A DNA stretch of 64,000 nucleotides from Streptomyces sp. DH12 (GTDB lineage: Bacteria > Actinomycetota > Actinomycetes > Streptomycetales > Streptomycetaceae), in NCBI RefSeq assembly GCF_020873895.1, contig NZ_JAHWGT010000027.1, positions 28,067 to 92,066 on the forward strand. Direction: 5' to 3'. A model generated the notes under the pieces. The model worked only from the letters and a program-made list of their open reading frames with translations, searched no databases and was not told the origin of the DNA. Of the stretch, positions 30,782-39,621 are shown one piece after another (position 1 is the first letter of the stretch; each line of letters begins with the position of its first letter). The translations under genes were made by a program, and so were the position numbers.

Positions 30782-32536
30782 ATGACTCCGGACACCACCC
30801 CGGACCGCACCCCCGACACCGCCGAGGACGCGCCGGACACCACTCGGGACGCGGCTCGGCACTCGGCTCGGGACACCACCCAGGACACCGCCGAGGACGG
30901 GGCCCGGGCCCCGGGCGGGACAGCGACCACGGACCGGACGCCGACCCCGGTCCGGCCCGCGACCCCGCCCACGCCCCTCGCCGCCCCTCGGCCCCCCGAC
31001 CCGGACCCGGGCCTCGACCCGGACCCCGACCCGGCCCCGGATCCGGCCCAAGCCCCCGCCCCCGCCCCCGATCCGGGCGATGGCCTCGGCGTCGGGGCGG
31101 ACGACGTCGGCCTCGGCCTCGGCGCCGCGGCCGAGGCCGACGGTGTGCGTCCGTGCACCCCCGCCCGCCGGGCCGCCGCCCGCTGCGCCCTGCGCGACAC
31201 GTCCCCCGACATCCTCGTCGTGGGCGGCGGCGTCGCCGGGCTCACCACGGCCCTCGCGCTGCACGCCGCCGGCCACGGGCGGGTGACCGTCGTGGAGGCG
31301 GCGCCCGAGCTGCGTCCCCTCGGCGCGGGCCTGAACCTCATGCCCAACGCGGTGCGGGAGCTCGACGCGCTCGGCCTGCTCGACCGGCTGGAGGCGGACG
31401 CGGTCCGCACCCGCGAGCTGCGCTACTACCACCGCTGCGGGGCCCTGATCGCCCGTGAGGAGCGGGGCCTGCGCGCCGGCTACCGCTGGCCGCAGCTCTC
31501 CGTGCACCGCGCCCACCTCCAGCGCGTCCTCGCCGACGCCGTCGAGGAGCGGCTGGGGCCCGGCACGCTCGTCACCGGCGCCCGCGTCACCGGTGTGGAG
31601 CAGCCGTCCGGCGGCGACCGGCCGCGCGTGCGGATCGAGCACTGCTCCGGCGGGGTGCGGGGCGTGACCCACCTCGAACCGGACGTGCTGGTGGGGGCCG
31701 ACGGCATCCGCTCGGCGGTCCGCTCCGCGCTCCACCCGGACGAGGGCGAGCCGCCGTGGAACGGCGTGCTGGTGTGGCGGGGCGTGTCGCCGATGGACGC
31801 CCACCGCACCGCGCCGTTCATGCTCGTCGCGGGCGACGACCGGCAGAAGGCGGTCGTCTACCCGATGACGGAGCCGTCCCCCCGCCGCGCGGGCGTCCTC
31901 GTCAACTGGGCGCTCGCCATGCCGGCCGACGCCGTGGACGAGCGGTTCCTCGGCGACTGGAACCGGCCCGTGCCCGTCGGGCGGCTCCTCGACCACTACG
32001 CGGGCTGGGAGTTCGACGGGGTCAGCGTCCCGGAGGTGCTGCGCGCGGCCGACGGCGCGTACGAGTACCCCATGGTGGACCGCGAGCCCCTCGGCCGCTG
32101 GAGCCACGGCCGCACCACCCTCGTCGGGGACGCGGCCCACGCCATGTACCCGACCGGCTCCAACGGCGCCACCCAGTCGGTCGTCGACGCGCGGGCCCTC
32201 GCCCACGCGCTGGCCGTCCACCGCGACCCGGTGGACGCCCTCGCGGCGTACGACGCGCACCGGCGGCCGGCCATGACGGAGCTCCAGCGCGCCAACCGGC
32301 GCCTGGGCCCCGAGGCCGTCATCCACCTGGCCCACGAGCGGGCCCCCGGCGGCTTCACCGACGCGGACGCCGTCGTCCCGCCGGAGGAGCGCCGCGCCAT
32401 CGCCGCCCGGTACGCCGCCACGGGCGCCTTCGACCCGGAGGCGGTCAACCAGGGCTCCCCGTACGCCGTGCCGGTGCGGGACCTGGCGGCCGCACGCACC
32501 CGTCCGGGCGACACGCCGGTACGCGCGCGCCGCTGA
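30782..32536 (+). CDS. FAD-dependent aromatic monooxygenase with long disordered N-terminus
   Basis: The 584-residue protein is a class A flavin monooxygenase. The FAD-binding GGGVAGLTTALALHAAG is near residue 147, LVGADGIRSAVRSAL near 305 and the second FAD motif LVGDAAHAMYPTGSNGATQS near 450. It resembles salicylate/phenazine (PhzS-like) hydroxylases. The first 120-140 residues are Asp/Thr/Pro/Ala repeats (TPDTTPDRTPDTAED and following), absent from the family. A GTG at 31145 (residue 122) would remove this region, but ATG 30782 has the better ribosome-binding site (ACGGAG). It lies 13 bp after the PrnB-like gene, so they form an operon. Substrate is unknown; a hydroxylation of the partner's product is the simplest idea. 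Confidence 0.85.
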   Translation: MTPDTTPDRTPDTAEDAPDTTRDAARHSARDTTQDTAEDGARAPGGTATTDRTPTPVRPATPPTPLAAPRPPDPDPGLDPDPDPAPDPAQAPAPAPDPGDGLGVGADDVGLGLGAAAEADGVRPCTPARRAAARCALRDTSPDILVVGGGVAGLTTALALHAAGHGRVTVVEAAPELRPLGAGLNLMPNAVRELDALGLLDRLEADAVRTRELRYYHRCGALIAREERGLRAGYRWPQLSVHRAHLQRVLADAVEERLGPGTLVTGARVTGVEQPSGGDRPRVRIEHCSGGVRGVTHLEPDVLVGADGIRSAVRSALHPDEGEPPWNGVLVWRGVSPMDAHRTAPFMLVAGDDRQKAVVYPMTEPSPRRAGVLVNWALAMPADAVDERFLGDWNRPVPVGRLLDHYAGWEFDGVSVPEVLRAADGAYEYPMVDREPLGRWSHGRTTLVGDAAHAMYPTGSNGATQSVVDARALAHALAVHRDPVDALAAYDAHRRPAMTELQRANRRLGPEAVIHLAHERAPGGFTDADAVVPPEERRAIAARYAATGAFDPEAVNQGSPYAVPVRDLAAARTRPGDTPVRARR

Positions 32537-32671
32537 GTGCGCCCCCGGTGCCACGTGCGCCGTGCGGCATGGCCGCGCGCGGCGCCGTGGCACTACCGTC
32601 GTCCCGGAACGGCGGGCGCATACCGTGGTGGGTCCGCCACTGTACGTACCTCCCCTGCGAAGGTGGAACAC

Positions 32672-35308
32672 GTGAAGGCCATCCGTCGGTTCACCGTCCG
32701 CCCCGTCCTGCCCGAACCCCTGCGACCCCTCAGCGACCTCGCGCGGAACCTGCGCTGGTCCTGGCACGCCGAGACCCGTGAGCTGTTCCAGGCCGTCGAC
32801 CCCGAGGGGTGGCGCGCGGCCGGCGGCGACCCGGTGCGGCTCCTCGGCACCGTCTCCGCCGCACGGCTCGGCGAACTCTCCCGCGACCGGCGCTTCCTGC
32901 GCCGACTGACCGCCGCCGCCGACGACCTCGACGACTACCTGCGAGGCCGCCGCTGGTACCAGACCCACGCGGACGGGGGCGGCGCGGAGCCGCCCGCGGC
33001 CGTCGCCTACTTCTCCCCCGAGTTCGGCGTCACCGCCGCGCTGCCCCAGTACTCCGGCGGCCTCGGCATCCTCGCCGGGGACCACCTCAAGGCCGCCAGC
33101 GACCTGGGCGTCCCGCTGGTCGGCGTCGGCCTGCTCTACCGGCACGGCTACTTCCGCCAGTCGCTCTCCCGCGACGGCTGGCAGCTGGAGCACTACCCGC
33201 TGCTCGACCCCAACGAGATGCCCCTGACGCTGCTGCGCCGTCCCGACGCCACCCCGGTCCGCATCTCCCTGGCCCTGCCCGGCGGCCGGTCCCTCTTCGC
33301 CCACGTGTGGGTCGCGCAGGTCGGCCGGGTCCCGCTCCTCATGCTCGACTCGGACGTCGAGGAGAACGGGCCGAGCGAGCGGAACGTCACCGACCGGCTC
33401 TACGGCGGGGGCAGCGAGCACCGGCTGCTGCAGGAGATGCTCCTGGGAATAGGAGGTGTCCGGGCCGTACGGGCGTACTGCGCCCTCACCGGCCACCCCG
33501 CCCCGGAGGTGTTCCACACCAACGAGGGCCACGCCGGCTTCCTGGGCCTGGAGCGCATCCGGGAGCTGACCGACCAGGGCACCGACTTCGACGCCGCCCT
33601 GGAGGCCGTGCGGGCCGGGACGGTGTTCACCACGCACACGCCCGTCGCCGCCGGCATCGACCGCTTCGACCGCGACCTCGTCGCCCGCCACTTCGGCCCC
33701 GGCGCCGAGCTCCCGGACGTGGACGTCGCCCGCGTCCTCCAACTGGGCCGCGAGACGTACCCCGGCGGCGAGCCGCACGTCTTCAACATGGCCGTCATGG
33801 GACTGCGCCTCGCCCAGCGCGCCAACGGCGTCTCCACCCTGCACGGCTCGGTGAGCCGCTCGATGTTCTCCGGGCTGTGGCCGGGCTTCGACGCGGAGGA
33901 GGTGCCGATCACCTCCATCACCAACGGCGTCCACGCCCCCACCTGGGTGGCGCCGGAGGTCTTCCGGCTCGGCGCCCGCCGGATCGGCGCGCAGCGGGCC
34001 GAGGACGCCCTCAGCGTGGGCGGCTCGGAGCGCTGGGACGCCGTCGCCGAGATCGACGACGCCGCCGTGTGGGAGCTGCGCCGCGAGCTGCGCGAGCAGC
34101 TCGTGCACGAGGTGCGGACCCGGCTGCGCGCCTCCTGGCGGGAGCGCGGCGCCGGCGCGGCGGAGCTGGGCTGGATCGACGGCGTCCTCGACCCGGACAT
34201 CCTGACCATCGGCTTCGCCCGCCGGGTGCCGTCGTACAAGCGGCTGACGCTGATGCTGCGCGACCGCGACCGGCTCCGGGAGATGCTGCTGCACCCGACC
34301 CGGCCCGTGCAGATCGTCGTCGCGGGCAAGGCGCACCCGGCCGACGACGGCGGCAAGCGGCTGGTGCGGGAGATGGTCCGCTTCGCCGACGACCCGCAGG
34401 TGCGCCACCGCATCGTCTTCCTGCCCGACTACGGCATGGCGATGGCCAAGAAGCTGTACCCGGGGTGCGACGTCTGGCTGAACAACCCGCTGCGACCGCT
34501 GGAGGCGTGCGGTACGAGCGGCATGAAGGCCGCCCTGAACGGCTGCCTCAACCTCTCGGTCCGCGACGGCTGGTGGGACGAGTGGTACGACCCGGACTTC
34601 GGCTGGGAGATTCCCACCGCCGACGGGCCGACCACCGACGAGGAGCGCCGCGACGACCTGGAGGCGCACGCCCTGTACGAGCTGATCGAGCAGCGGGTGG
34701 CGCCGCGCTTCTACGACCGGGGCGCCAACGGCCTGCCCGAGCGGTGGATCGAGATGGTCCGCCGCACGATCACCTCGCTCGGCCCGAAGGTGGTCGCGGG
34801 GCGCATGGTCCGCGAGTACGTCGAGCGGCTGTACACGCCGGCGGCGCGGGCCCACCGGTCGCTGGACCTGGAGGGGGCGCGCGAGCTGGCCGCCTGGAAG
34901 GCCAGGGTCCGGGCGGCCTGGCCGGGCGTGGCCGTCGACCACGTGGAGGCGGACGAGTCCAGCGAGGTCGCCGAGCTGGGCGCCACGCTGGCCCTGCGGG
35001 TGCGGGTCACCCTGGGCGAGCTCCAGCCGGAGGACGTGGAGGTGCAGGCGGTGGCGGGCCGCGTGGACACCCGCGACGCGCTCGCCGACGCCCGGACGTT
35101 CCCGTTGAAGCCGGCCGGCGGCGCCGGCCCCGACCAGCAGGGCCGCTGGGTGTACGAGGGTCCGCTGAGCCTGGACCGCACCGGCCCGTTCGGGTACACC
35201 GTGCGGGTGCTGCCCGCGCACCGGCTGCTCGCCGCCGGGGCGGACCTGGGTCTGGTGGCGCTGCCGGCGGAGCCGCCGGGAGAGGGCGCGGGCGTCCTGC
35301 TGCGCTGA
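32672..35308 (+). CDS. glgP: Alpha-glucan phosphorylase
   Basis: Releases glucose 1-phosphate from alpha-1,4-glucan. The 878-residue protein is the short-N-terminal, DUF3417-containing phosphorylase type (N-terminal region about 1-120 with PLSDLARNLRWSWHAETREL). Visible are YFSPEFGVTAALPQYSGGLG, HTNEGHAGFLGLERI, HTPVAAGIDRFDRDL, and the pyridoxal-phosphate region LEACGTSGMKAALNG. GTG 32672 follows GAAGGTGGA. It uses the glucan built by GlgE and GlgB; with GlgX it forms the degradative side. In the Streptomyces order I remember, glgP is directly divergent from glgE; here 6 kb of unrelated genes lie between. The gene ends at two strong hairpins. Confidence 0.95.
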   Translation: MKAIRRFTVRPVLPEPLRPLSDLARNLRWSWHAETRELFQAVDPEGWRAAGGDPVRLLGTVSAARLGELSRDRRFLRRLTAAADDLDDYLRGRRWYQTHADGGGAEPPAAVAYFSPEFGVTAALPQYSGGLGILAGDHLKAASDLGVPLVGVGLLYRHGYFRQSLSRDGWQLEHYPLLDPNEMPLTLLRRPDATPVRISLALPGGRSLFAHVWVAQVGRVPLLMLDSDVEENGPSERNVTDRLYGGGSEHRLLQEMLLGIGGVRAVRAYCALTGHPAPEVFHTNEGHAGFLGLERIRELTDQGTDFDAALEAVRAGTVFTTHTPVAAGIDRFDRDLVARHFGPGAELPDVDVARVLQLGRETYPGGEPHVFNMAVMGLRLAQRANGVSTLHGSVSRSMFSGLWPGFDAEEVPITSITNGVHAPTWVAPEVFRLGARRIGAQRAEDALSVGGSERWDAVAEIDDAAVWELRRELREQLVHEVRTRLRASWRERGAGAAELGWIDGVLDPDILTIGFARRVPSYKRLTLMLRDRDRLREMLLHPTRPVQIVVAGKAHPADDGGKRLVREMVRFADDPQVRHRIVFLPDYGMAMAKKLYPGCDVWLNNPLRPLEACGTSGMKAALNGCLNLSVRDGWWDEWYDPDFGWEIPTADGPTTDEERRDDLEAHALYELIEQRVAPRFYDRGANGLPERWIEMVRRTITSLGPKVVAGRMVREYVERLYTPAARAHRSLDLEGARELAAWKARVRAAWPGVAVDHVEADESSEVAELGATLALRVRVTLGELQPEDVEVQAVAGRVDTRDALADARTFPLKPAGGAGPDQQGRWVYEGPLSLDRTGPFGYTVRVLPAHRLLAAGADLGLVALPAEPPGEGAGVLLR

Positions 35309-35320
35309 GCGGCGCCGCCG

Positions 35321-35533
35321 GGGCCGTCGCCCCCTCCCCTCGTGGGGGGCGACGGGCCCGGCCCCAGCCTGCCGCGCCGCCGCCGCGCCGGCATCGTCCC
35401 GTGGTCCCGGCTCCTCCTCGGCCGTACGGCGGACCCCGACCGGTACCGCGGGAGGAGGCCGCCGGCCGGCCCCGGTCGGCCGTGCGGCGCCGGATACGCG
35501 GGAGACCGCCGTCCCGAGGGGGACGGCGGTCTC
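35321..35533. terminator. Convergent hairpins between glgP and the protease gene
   Basis: A GC stem at 35321-35359 (CCGTCGCCCCC pairs with GGGGGCGACGG) follows glgP. A second perfect 14-bp stem with a GAGG tetraloop lies at 35502-35533 and can end transcripts from both directions. The 306-bp gap holds nothing else recognisable apart from an 18-bp duplication. Confidence 0.75.
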
Positions 35534-35563
35534 TTCATCCGTGGGGGGTGGCCGGTCGCCCGC

Positions 35564-35599
35564 CACCGGGCGGGTGCCCGTCACCGGGCGGGTGCCCGT
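35564..35599. repeat. Two 18-bp direct repeats
   Basis: CACCGGGCGGGTGCCCGT occurs twice without change (35564-35581 and 35582-35599) just after the protease stop. Each copy contains the small hairpin GGGCGGGTGCCC. Confidence 0.85.
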
Positions 35600-35614
35600 G
35601 GTCGGGCGGCCGGG

Positions 35615-37657
35615 CTACGGGAAGATCAGCTTCACGTGGTTGATGTGGCCGGTGTCCTGCCTGGCCTTGTCCTGGACGCGCAGCTTCCAGGCGCCGTTGG
35701 CGACCTCGCTGGAGGCGTCGACCGTGTAGACCGCCTTCACGTTGTCGGCGGAGTCCGAGGAGCTGAACGGCTTCAGGTTGTAGACCGAGCCGTCCGGGGC
35801 GACCAGGTCGACGACCAGGTCGCCGCGCCAGGTGTGGACGATGTCGACGTCGACCTTGAGGGCGGAGGGCGCGTTGCCCGCGACGCCGGTGACGTCGACG
35901 GTCGAGGTGACGGCGGCGCCGTTGTCCGGGATGGGGACGTCCGTCGGGTTCTCGAAGACCTTGCCGGTGGGCGGGTCGCCGCCGCCGGGGCGGGCCCCGA
36001 CGTTGACGCCGGCCCAGGCGTGCTCGACGGCCTTGACCTCGGCGCTGCCGGCGCCGTACAGCTCGGTGGCGACGGCGACCGTGCCGGTGCGGGCGCCCGC
36101 GTAGTTGGTGGTGCTGGTGAACTTGGTGGTGAGCGCCTTGAACCAGATCAGCGCGGCCTTCTCCCGGCCGATGCCGGTGACGGGCAGCCCGTCGGAGGTC
36201 GGCGAGTCGTAGCTCACGCCGTTGACCGTCTTGGCGCCGCTGCCCTCGGAGAGCAGGTAGAACCAGTGGTTCGCCGGGCCCGAGGAGTAGTGGACGTCGA
36301 TGCTGCCGATGCCCGAGTACCAGGCGTCCTTGGAGGAGCCGTCCTTGCTGGGCTTGTCCATGTAGCGCAGCGGGGTGCCGTTGCCGCGGATGTCGATCTT
36401 CTCGCCGACGAGGTAGTCGCCGACGTCCTTGGGGTTGTTCGCGTGGAACTCCACGGCGGCGGCGAAGATGTCGGACGTCGCCTCGTTGAGGCCGCCGGAC
36501 TCGCCGCTGTAGACGAGCTTGGCGGTGACCGAGGTCAGGCCGTGCGTCATCTCGTGCGCGGCGACGTCGATGGAGGTGAGCGGCTTGGCGTTGCCGGAGC
36601 CGTCGCCGTACGTCATGCAGAAGCAGCTGTCCTGCCAGAAGGCGTTGACGTAGTTGTTGCCGTAGTGCACCCGCGAGTACGCGCCGACGCCGTCGCCCCG
36701 GATGCCGGAGCGGCCGTGCACGTTCTTGTAGTAGTCCCAGGTGAGGGCCGCGCCGTAGTGGGCGTCGGCGCCCGCGGTCTCCAGGTTGGTCGGGGTGCCG
36801 TCGCCCCAGGTGTCGTCGGGGCCGGAGAAGAGCGTCCCGGTCCCGGAGGTGCCGCGGTTGAGGTTGTAGGTCTTGTGGCTGCCGCGCGCGGTGTCGGTCA
36901 GCGTGAAGTTGCTGCCGGACTGGGCGGTCCCCAGGGTGACCTGGCCGCTGTACTGGGTGTTGCCGGTCCCGTTGTGGACGGCCTGCCACTCGTACAGCTT
37001 GGCGCCGGTGGCGGCGTCGGTGACCACGTGCAGCTCGTTGGGGGTGCCGTCGTGCTGGAGGCCGCCGACGACGGTCTCGTACGCGAGGACGGGCCTGCCC
37101 TGGGCGAGCCACACCACCTTGCGGGGCGCCTGCTGCGCCTGCGTGGCCTTCGAGCCCTCGGCGCGGGCGGCGCCGAGCGCCTGCTTCTCGGCCGCGGCCG
37201 GGGCGATGTCGGCGCTGAGGTCGACGTTCTTCAGCTCCGCGCGGGCGGCCTTGGCGACCGCCTCGGTCCGCCCCGCCTTCGTCTCGGTGACGAGGAGGTC
37301 GCCGCCGAGTACCGGCAGGCCGGCGTAGGTGCGCTCGTAGCGCGTGTGGGTCGTGCCGTCCCGATCCTGCGTCACGTCGCGGACGACGAGCTTCTCCTGG
37401 GCGCCGAGCCCCAGTTCCTTCGCGGTCTCGGCCTTGCCCGCGTCGGCCGCGCGGATGAGCGCGGTGCGCTGGGCGGGGGAGAGGTCGGCGGGGAGGGCGC
37501 CCGGGTCGGCCTGGCCGGCGGCCTGGCCCTGCGGGGCCGCGGTGCCCCATGCGGGGCCGGCGGAGGCGGGCCCCGTCTGGACGCCCACGGCGAGCATGGC
37601 GGCGGCGGCTATCAGAGCGCCCGTCGCTGTCGCGCGACGGCTTGGCGTGGATCTCAC
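35615..37657 (-). CDS. Secreted thermolysin-family (M4) neutral metalloprotease
   Basis: The 680-residue protein starts at GTG 37657, five nt after AAGGAG. A signal peptide covers residues 1-33 (ending VQTGPASA). A propeptide with FTP/PepSY features follows to about residue 215. The M4 catalytic domain has the zinc motif VAAHEMTHGLT and the third ligand Glu in GGLNEATSDIFA. The C-terminus (about 575-680) is a proprotein-convertase P-domain, IVHTWRGDLVVDLVAPDG. The substrate is external protein. It is divergent from a MerR regulator, which may control it. Upstream DNA has three TTGAC boxes on its strand. Confidence 0.95.
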   Translation of the reverse strand: MRSTPSRRATATGALIAAAAMLAVGVQTGPASAGPAWGTAAPQGQAAGQADPGALPADLSPAQRTALIRAADAGKAETAKELGLGAQEKLVVRDVTQDRDGTTHTRYERTYAGLPVLGGDLLVTETKAGRTEAVAKAARAELKNVDLSADIAPAAAEKQALGAARAEGSKATQAQQAPRKVVWLAQGRPVLAYETVVGGLQHDGTPNELHVVTDAATGAKLYEWQAVHNGTGNTQYSGQVTLGTAQSGSNFTLTDTARGSHKTYNLNRGTSGTGTLFSGPDDTWGDGTPTNLETAGADAHYGAALTWDYYKNVHGRSGIRGDGVGAYSRVHYGNNYVNAFWQDSCFCMTYGDGSGNAKPLTSIDVAAHEMTHGLTSVTAKLVYSGESGGLNEATSDIFAAAVEFHANNPKDVGDYLVGEKIDIRGNGTPLRYMDKPSKDGSSKDAWYSGIGSIDVHYSSGPANHWFYLLSEGSGAKTVNGVSYDSPTSDGLPVTGIGREKAALIWFKALTTKFTSTTNYAGARTGTVAVATELYGAGSAEVKAVEHAWAGVNVGARPGGGDPPTGKVFENPTDVPIPDNGAAVTSTVDVTGVAGNAPSALKVDVDIVHTWRGDLVVDLVAPDGSVYNLKPFSSSDSADNVKAVYTVDASSEVANGAWKLRVQDKARQDTGHINHVKLIFP

Positions 37658-37779
37658 GCGGACTCCTTGTGCGAGGGGGGTACCGGAGACCTGGGTGTGT
37701 CCCCGGGCGGAGCAGGCAGAGCTGGCGGAGCGCGAACGGGGGAAGAGTCGCACCGGCGTGCGCCTCCTGTCAGGACCGC

Positions 37780-37843
37780 GTCAAGAACTTGGCCGGAAGT
37801 CGTCCGTTGCCTGAAAGGTCAAGTTCGTTAAGCGGACGTCAAC
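37780..37843 (-). promoter_or_regulatory. Three TTGAC boxes upstream of the protease gene
   Basis: On the minus strand TTGAC occurs at about 37842-37838, 37823-37819 and 37784-37780, with offsets of 19 and 39 bp, followed by similar short sequences. They may include a -35 element or regulator half-sites. The divergent MerR gene starts 313 bp away from the protease; the rest of this gap is C-rich without other features. Confidence 0.3.
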
Positions 37844-37970
37844 CCGGTGTTTCCCGGGGCCGGTCCCTTCCGCGGGGGGCGGCTTCCGGCGGTACCGTCG
37901 CCGTGCCTCCCCCGCCCCTCCCCACCCGTCCCACGAGGGACTTGAGTCTCCACCCGCTGGAAGGCCGACG

Positions 37971-38888
37971 ATGGATCCCGTGAGCGACCGCGCCGCCCTG
38001 TTGACGATCGGCGAGCTCGCCCGCCGCACCGGCCTGCCGGTGCGCACCATCCGCTTCTGGTCCGACAACGGCGTCGTCGAGCCGACCGCCCGCTCCACGG
38101 GCGGCTACCGGCTCTACGACACCGGCGCCGTGGCCCGCCTCGACCTGGTCCGCACCCTGCGCGAACTGGGCCTGGACCTCGACACGGTCCGCCGGGTGCT
38201 GGCCAGGCAGGTCACCGTCCACGACGTGGCCGCCGCGCACCTGCGCGCCGTCGAGGCGGAGCTCCGCACGCTGCACGTGCGGCGCGCGGTGCTGCGGCGG
38301 GTGGCCCGGCACGGAACCACCACCGAGGAGATGAGACTCATGCACGAACTGACCCGGATGTCCGCCGACGAACGGCAGCGCATCATCGACGACTTCGTCC
38401 AGGCGACCTTCGACGGCGTCCCCGCCGACGGCCCCGGCGGGCACATCGCCCAGGCCATGCGCACCCTCCCGGCGGAGCTGCCCGCCGACCCCACCCCCGA
38501 GCAGCTCGACGCCTGGGTGGAGCTGGCCGAACTGGTCGGCGACGAGCAGTTCCGCGCCCGCGTACGGGAGATGGCGGTGGCCGGCGCGCGCACCGGCACC
38601 GAGCCGCAGCCGCAGGGCCCCGACCCGGCGCTGGTCGCCGAACACGCCGGCCGCGCGGTCCGCGACGGCGTCGCCCCCGAGTCGGCCGCCGGCAGGGAGC
38701 TCCTGCACCGGATCGTCGACCCGGCGCTGCCCCCGGCGGACCGCGCCCGGCTCGCCGACCACCTCGCCACCTTCACCGACGTCCGGGTGGAGCGGTACTG
38801 GCAGCTGCTCGGGGTGCTCAACGACCGGCCGCCCTTCCCGCCGCAGGCCCCGGCCTTCACCTGGCTGATCACCGCCCTGCGGGCGTAG
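37971..38888 (+). CDS. MerR-family transcriptional regulator
   Basis: The 305-residue protein has an N-terminal MerR helix-turn-helix (about residues 8-75: LLTIGELARRTGLPVRTIRF, then FWSDNGVVEPTARSTGGYRLYD) and a coiled dimerisation helix (about 80-120). The C-terminal effector-type region is unlike the metal-binding or TipA groups and lacks a cysteine cluster, so it may sense an organic ligand. ATG 37971 has a weak ribosome-binding site (GGAAGG). It is divergent from the M4 protease and is likely autoregulated; the region CTTGAG...GCTGGAAG just before the start has the spacing expected of a MerR operator but poor symmetry. Confidence 0.9.
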   Translation: MDPVSDRAALLTIGELARRTGLPVRTIRFWSDNGVVEPTARSTGGYRLYDTGAVARLDLVRTLRELGLDLDTVRRVLARQVTVHDVAAAHLRAVEAELRTLHVRRAVLRRVARHGTTTEEMRLMHELTRMSADERQRIIDDFVQATFDGVPADGPGGHIAQAMRTLPAELPADPTPEQLDAWVELAELVGDEQFRARVREMAVAGARTGTEPQPQGPDPALVAEHAGRAVRDGVAPESAAGRELLHRIVDPALPPADRARLADHLATFTDVRVERYWQLLGVLNDRPPFPPQAPAFTWLITALRA

Positions 38889-38951
38889 CCGCCGAACCGC
38901 CCGGCGCCCCCGTGGTCGCAGGTGCCGGGCGCGGTCCGTACCCTGCTTCCC

Positions 38952-39572
38952 ATGAGTGAGGGGACCCGTACGAGCAGGCGGACCATGCTGCTCCGCACGC
39001 TGCTGGTGCTGCTGTTCGCCTGGGGCATCGCCGTCGGCAACACCGCCCTGGCGTACGTCACGCTCGGCTACGACGCCGTCCCGATCGCCGTGGGCGTCGT
39101 GCTGAGCCTCGCCTTCGTCATCGTGCTGCGCCTGCTCCACCGGGCGTGGTGGCTGGCGCTGCTGTCGGCGGTGCCGGCCCTGCTGGTCCTGGTGGGCTCG
39201 GTGCAGTACGCCCCCGAGGCCGCGCTGGAGCGGCGCGGGGTCCGCGAGAGCGTGCTCGTCTTCGCCCACGAGGGCAGCGGCAACGACCACAGCTACACCC
39301 TCGTCGGCCCGGACGGCCGGCTCGACGAACCGCTGGAGTACCGCGGTTCGGACCCCGGCTACCGGGTCGGTCAGCGCATCGAGATCGTGCGTGACCCGGA
39401 GGGCGAGGTGCCGTTGGCCGACGCCGCCGACGTGGACGCGCGGGACCGCCGCACCGGCCTCGTCGTCGGCGTCGCCGCCTGGACGCTGATGGTGCCGCTC
39501 GCCGGGTGGCGCGGGTACGTGCGGCGGCGCACGAACCGCGAACCGCTGCTGGAGCGGCTCGGCGTCATGTGA
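38952..39572 (+). CDS. DUF3592-like small membrane protein
   Basis: The 206-residue protein starts at ATG 38952. Membrane segments lie near residues 14-34, 40-60 and 63-82, with a fourth near 168-188. The central soluble part (about 90-160) includes VGPDGRLDEPLEYRGSDPGY and GQRIEIVRDPEGEVPLADA, the pattern of DUF3592 proteins. Function is unknown. It lies 63 bp after the MerR gene on the same strand and may be co-transcribed. No ribosome-binding site stands out before the ATG. Confidence 0.75.
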   Translation: MSEGTRTSRRTMLLRTLLVLLFAWGIAVGNTALAYVTLGYDAVPIAVGVVLSLAFVIVLRLLHRAWWLALLSAVPALLVLVGSVQYAPEAALERRGVRESVLVFAHEGSGNDHSYTLVGPDGRLDEPLEYRGSDPGYRVGQRIEIVRDPEGEVPLADAADVDARDRRTGLVVGVAAWTLMVPLAGWRGYVRRRTNREPLLERLGVM

Positions 39573-39621
39573 GCCGCCCGGTCGTCCGCCGAGGGCCCGG
39601 AGCGGGTGCCGCTCCGGGCCC

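Noticed and set aside
26749-32536. Integrative element or transposon carrying the PrnB-like island
   Set aside because: No integrase, transposase, tRNA end or flanking direct repeat was seen, so only an insertion of unknown mechanism can be claimed.
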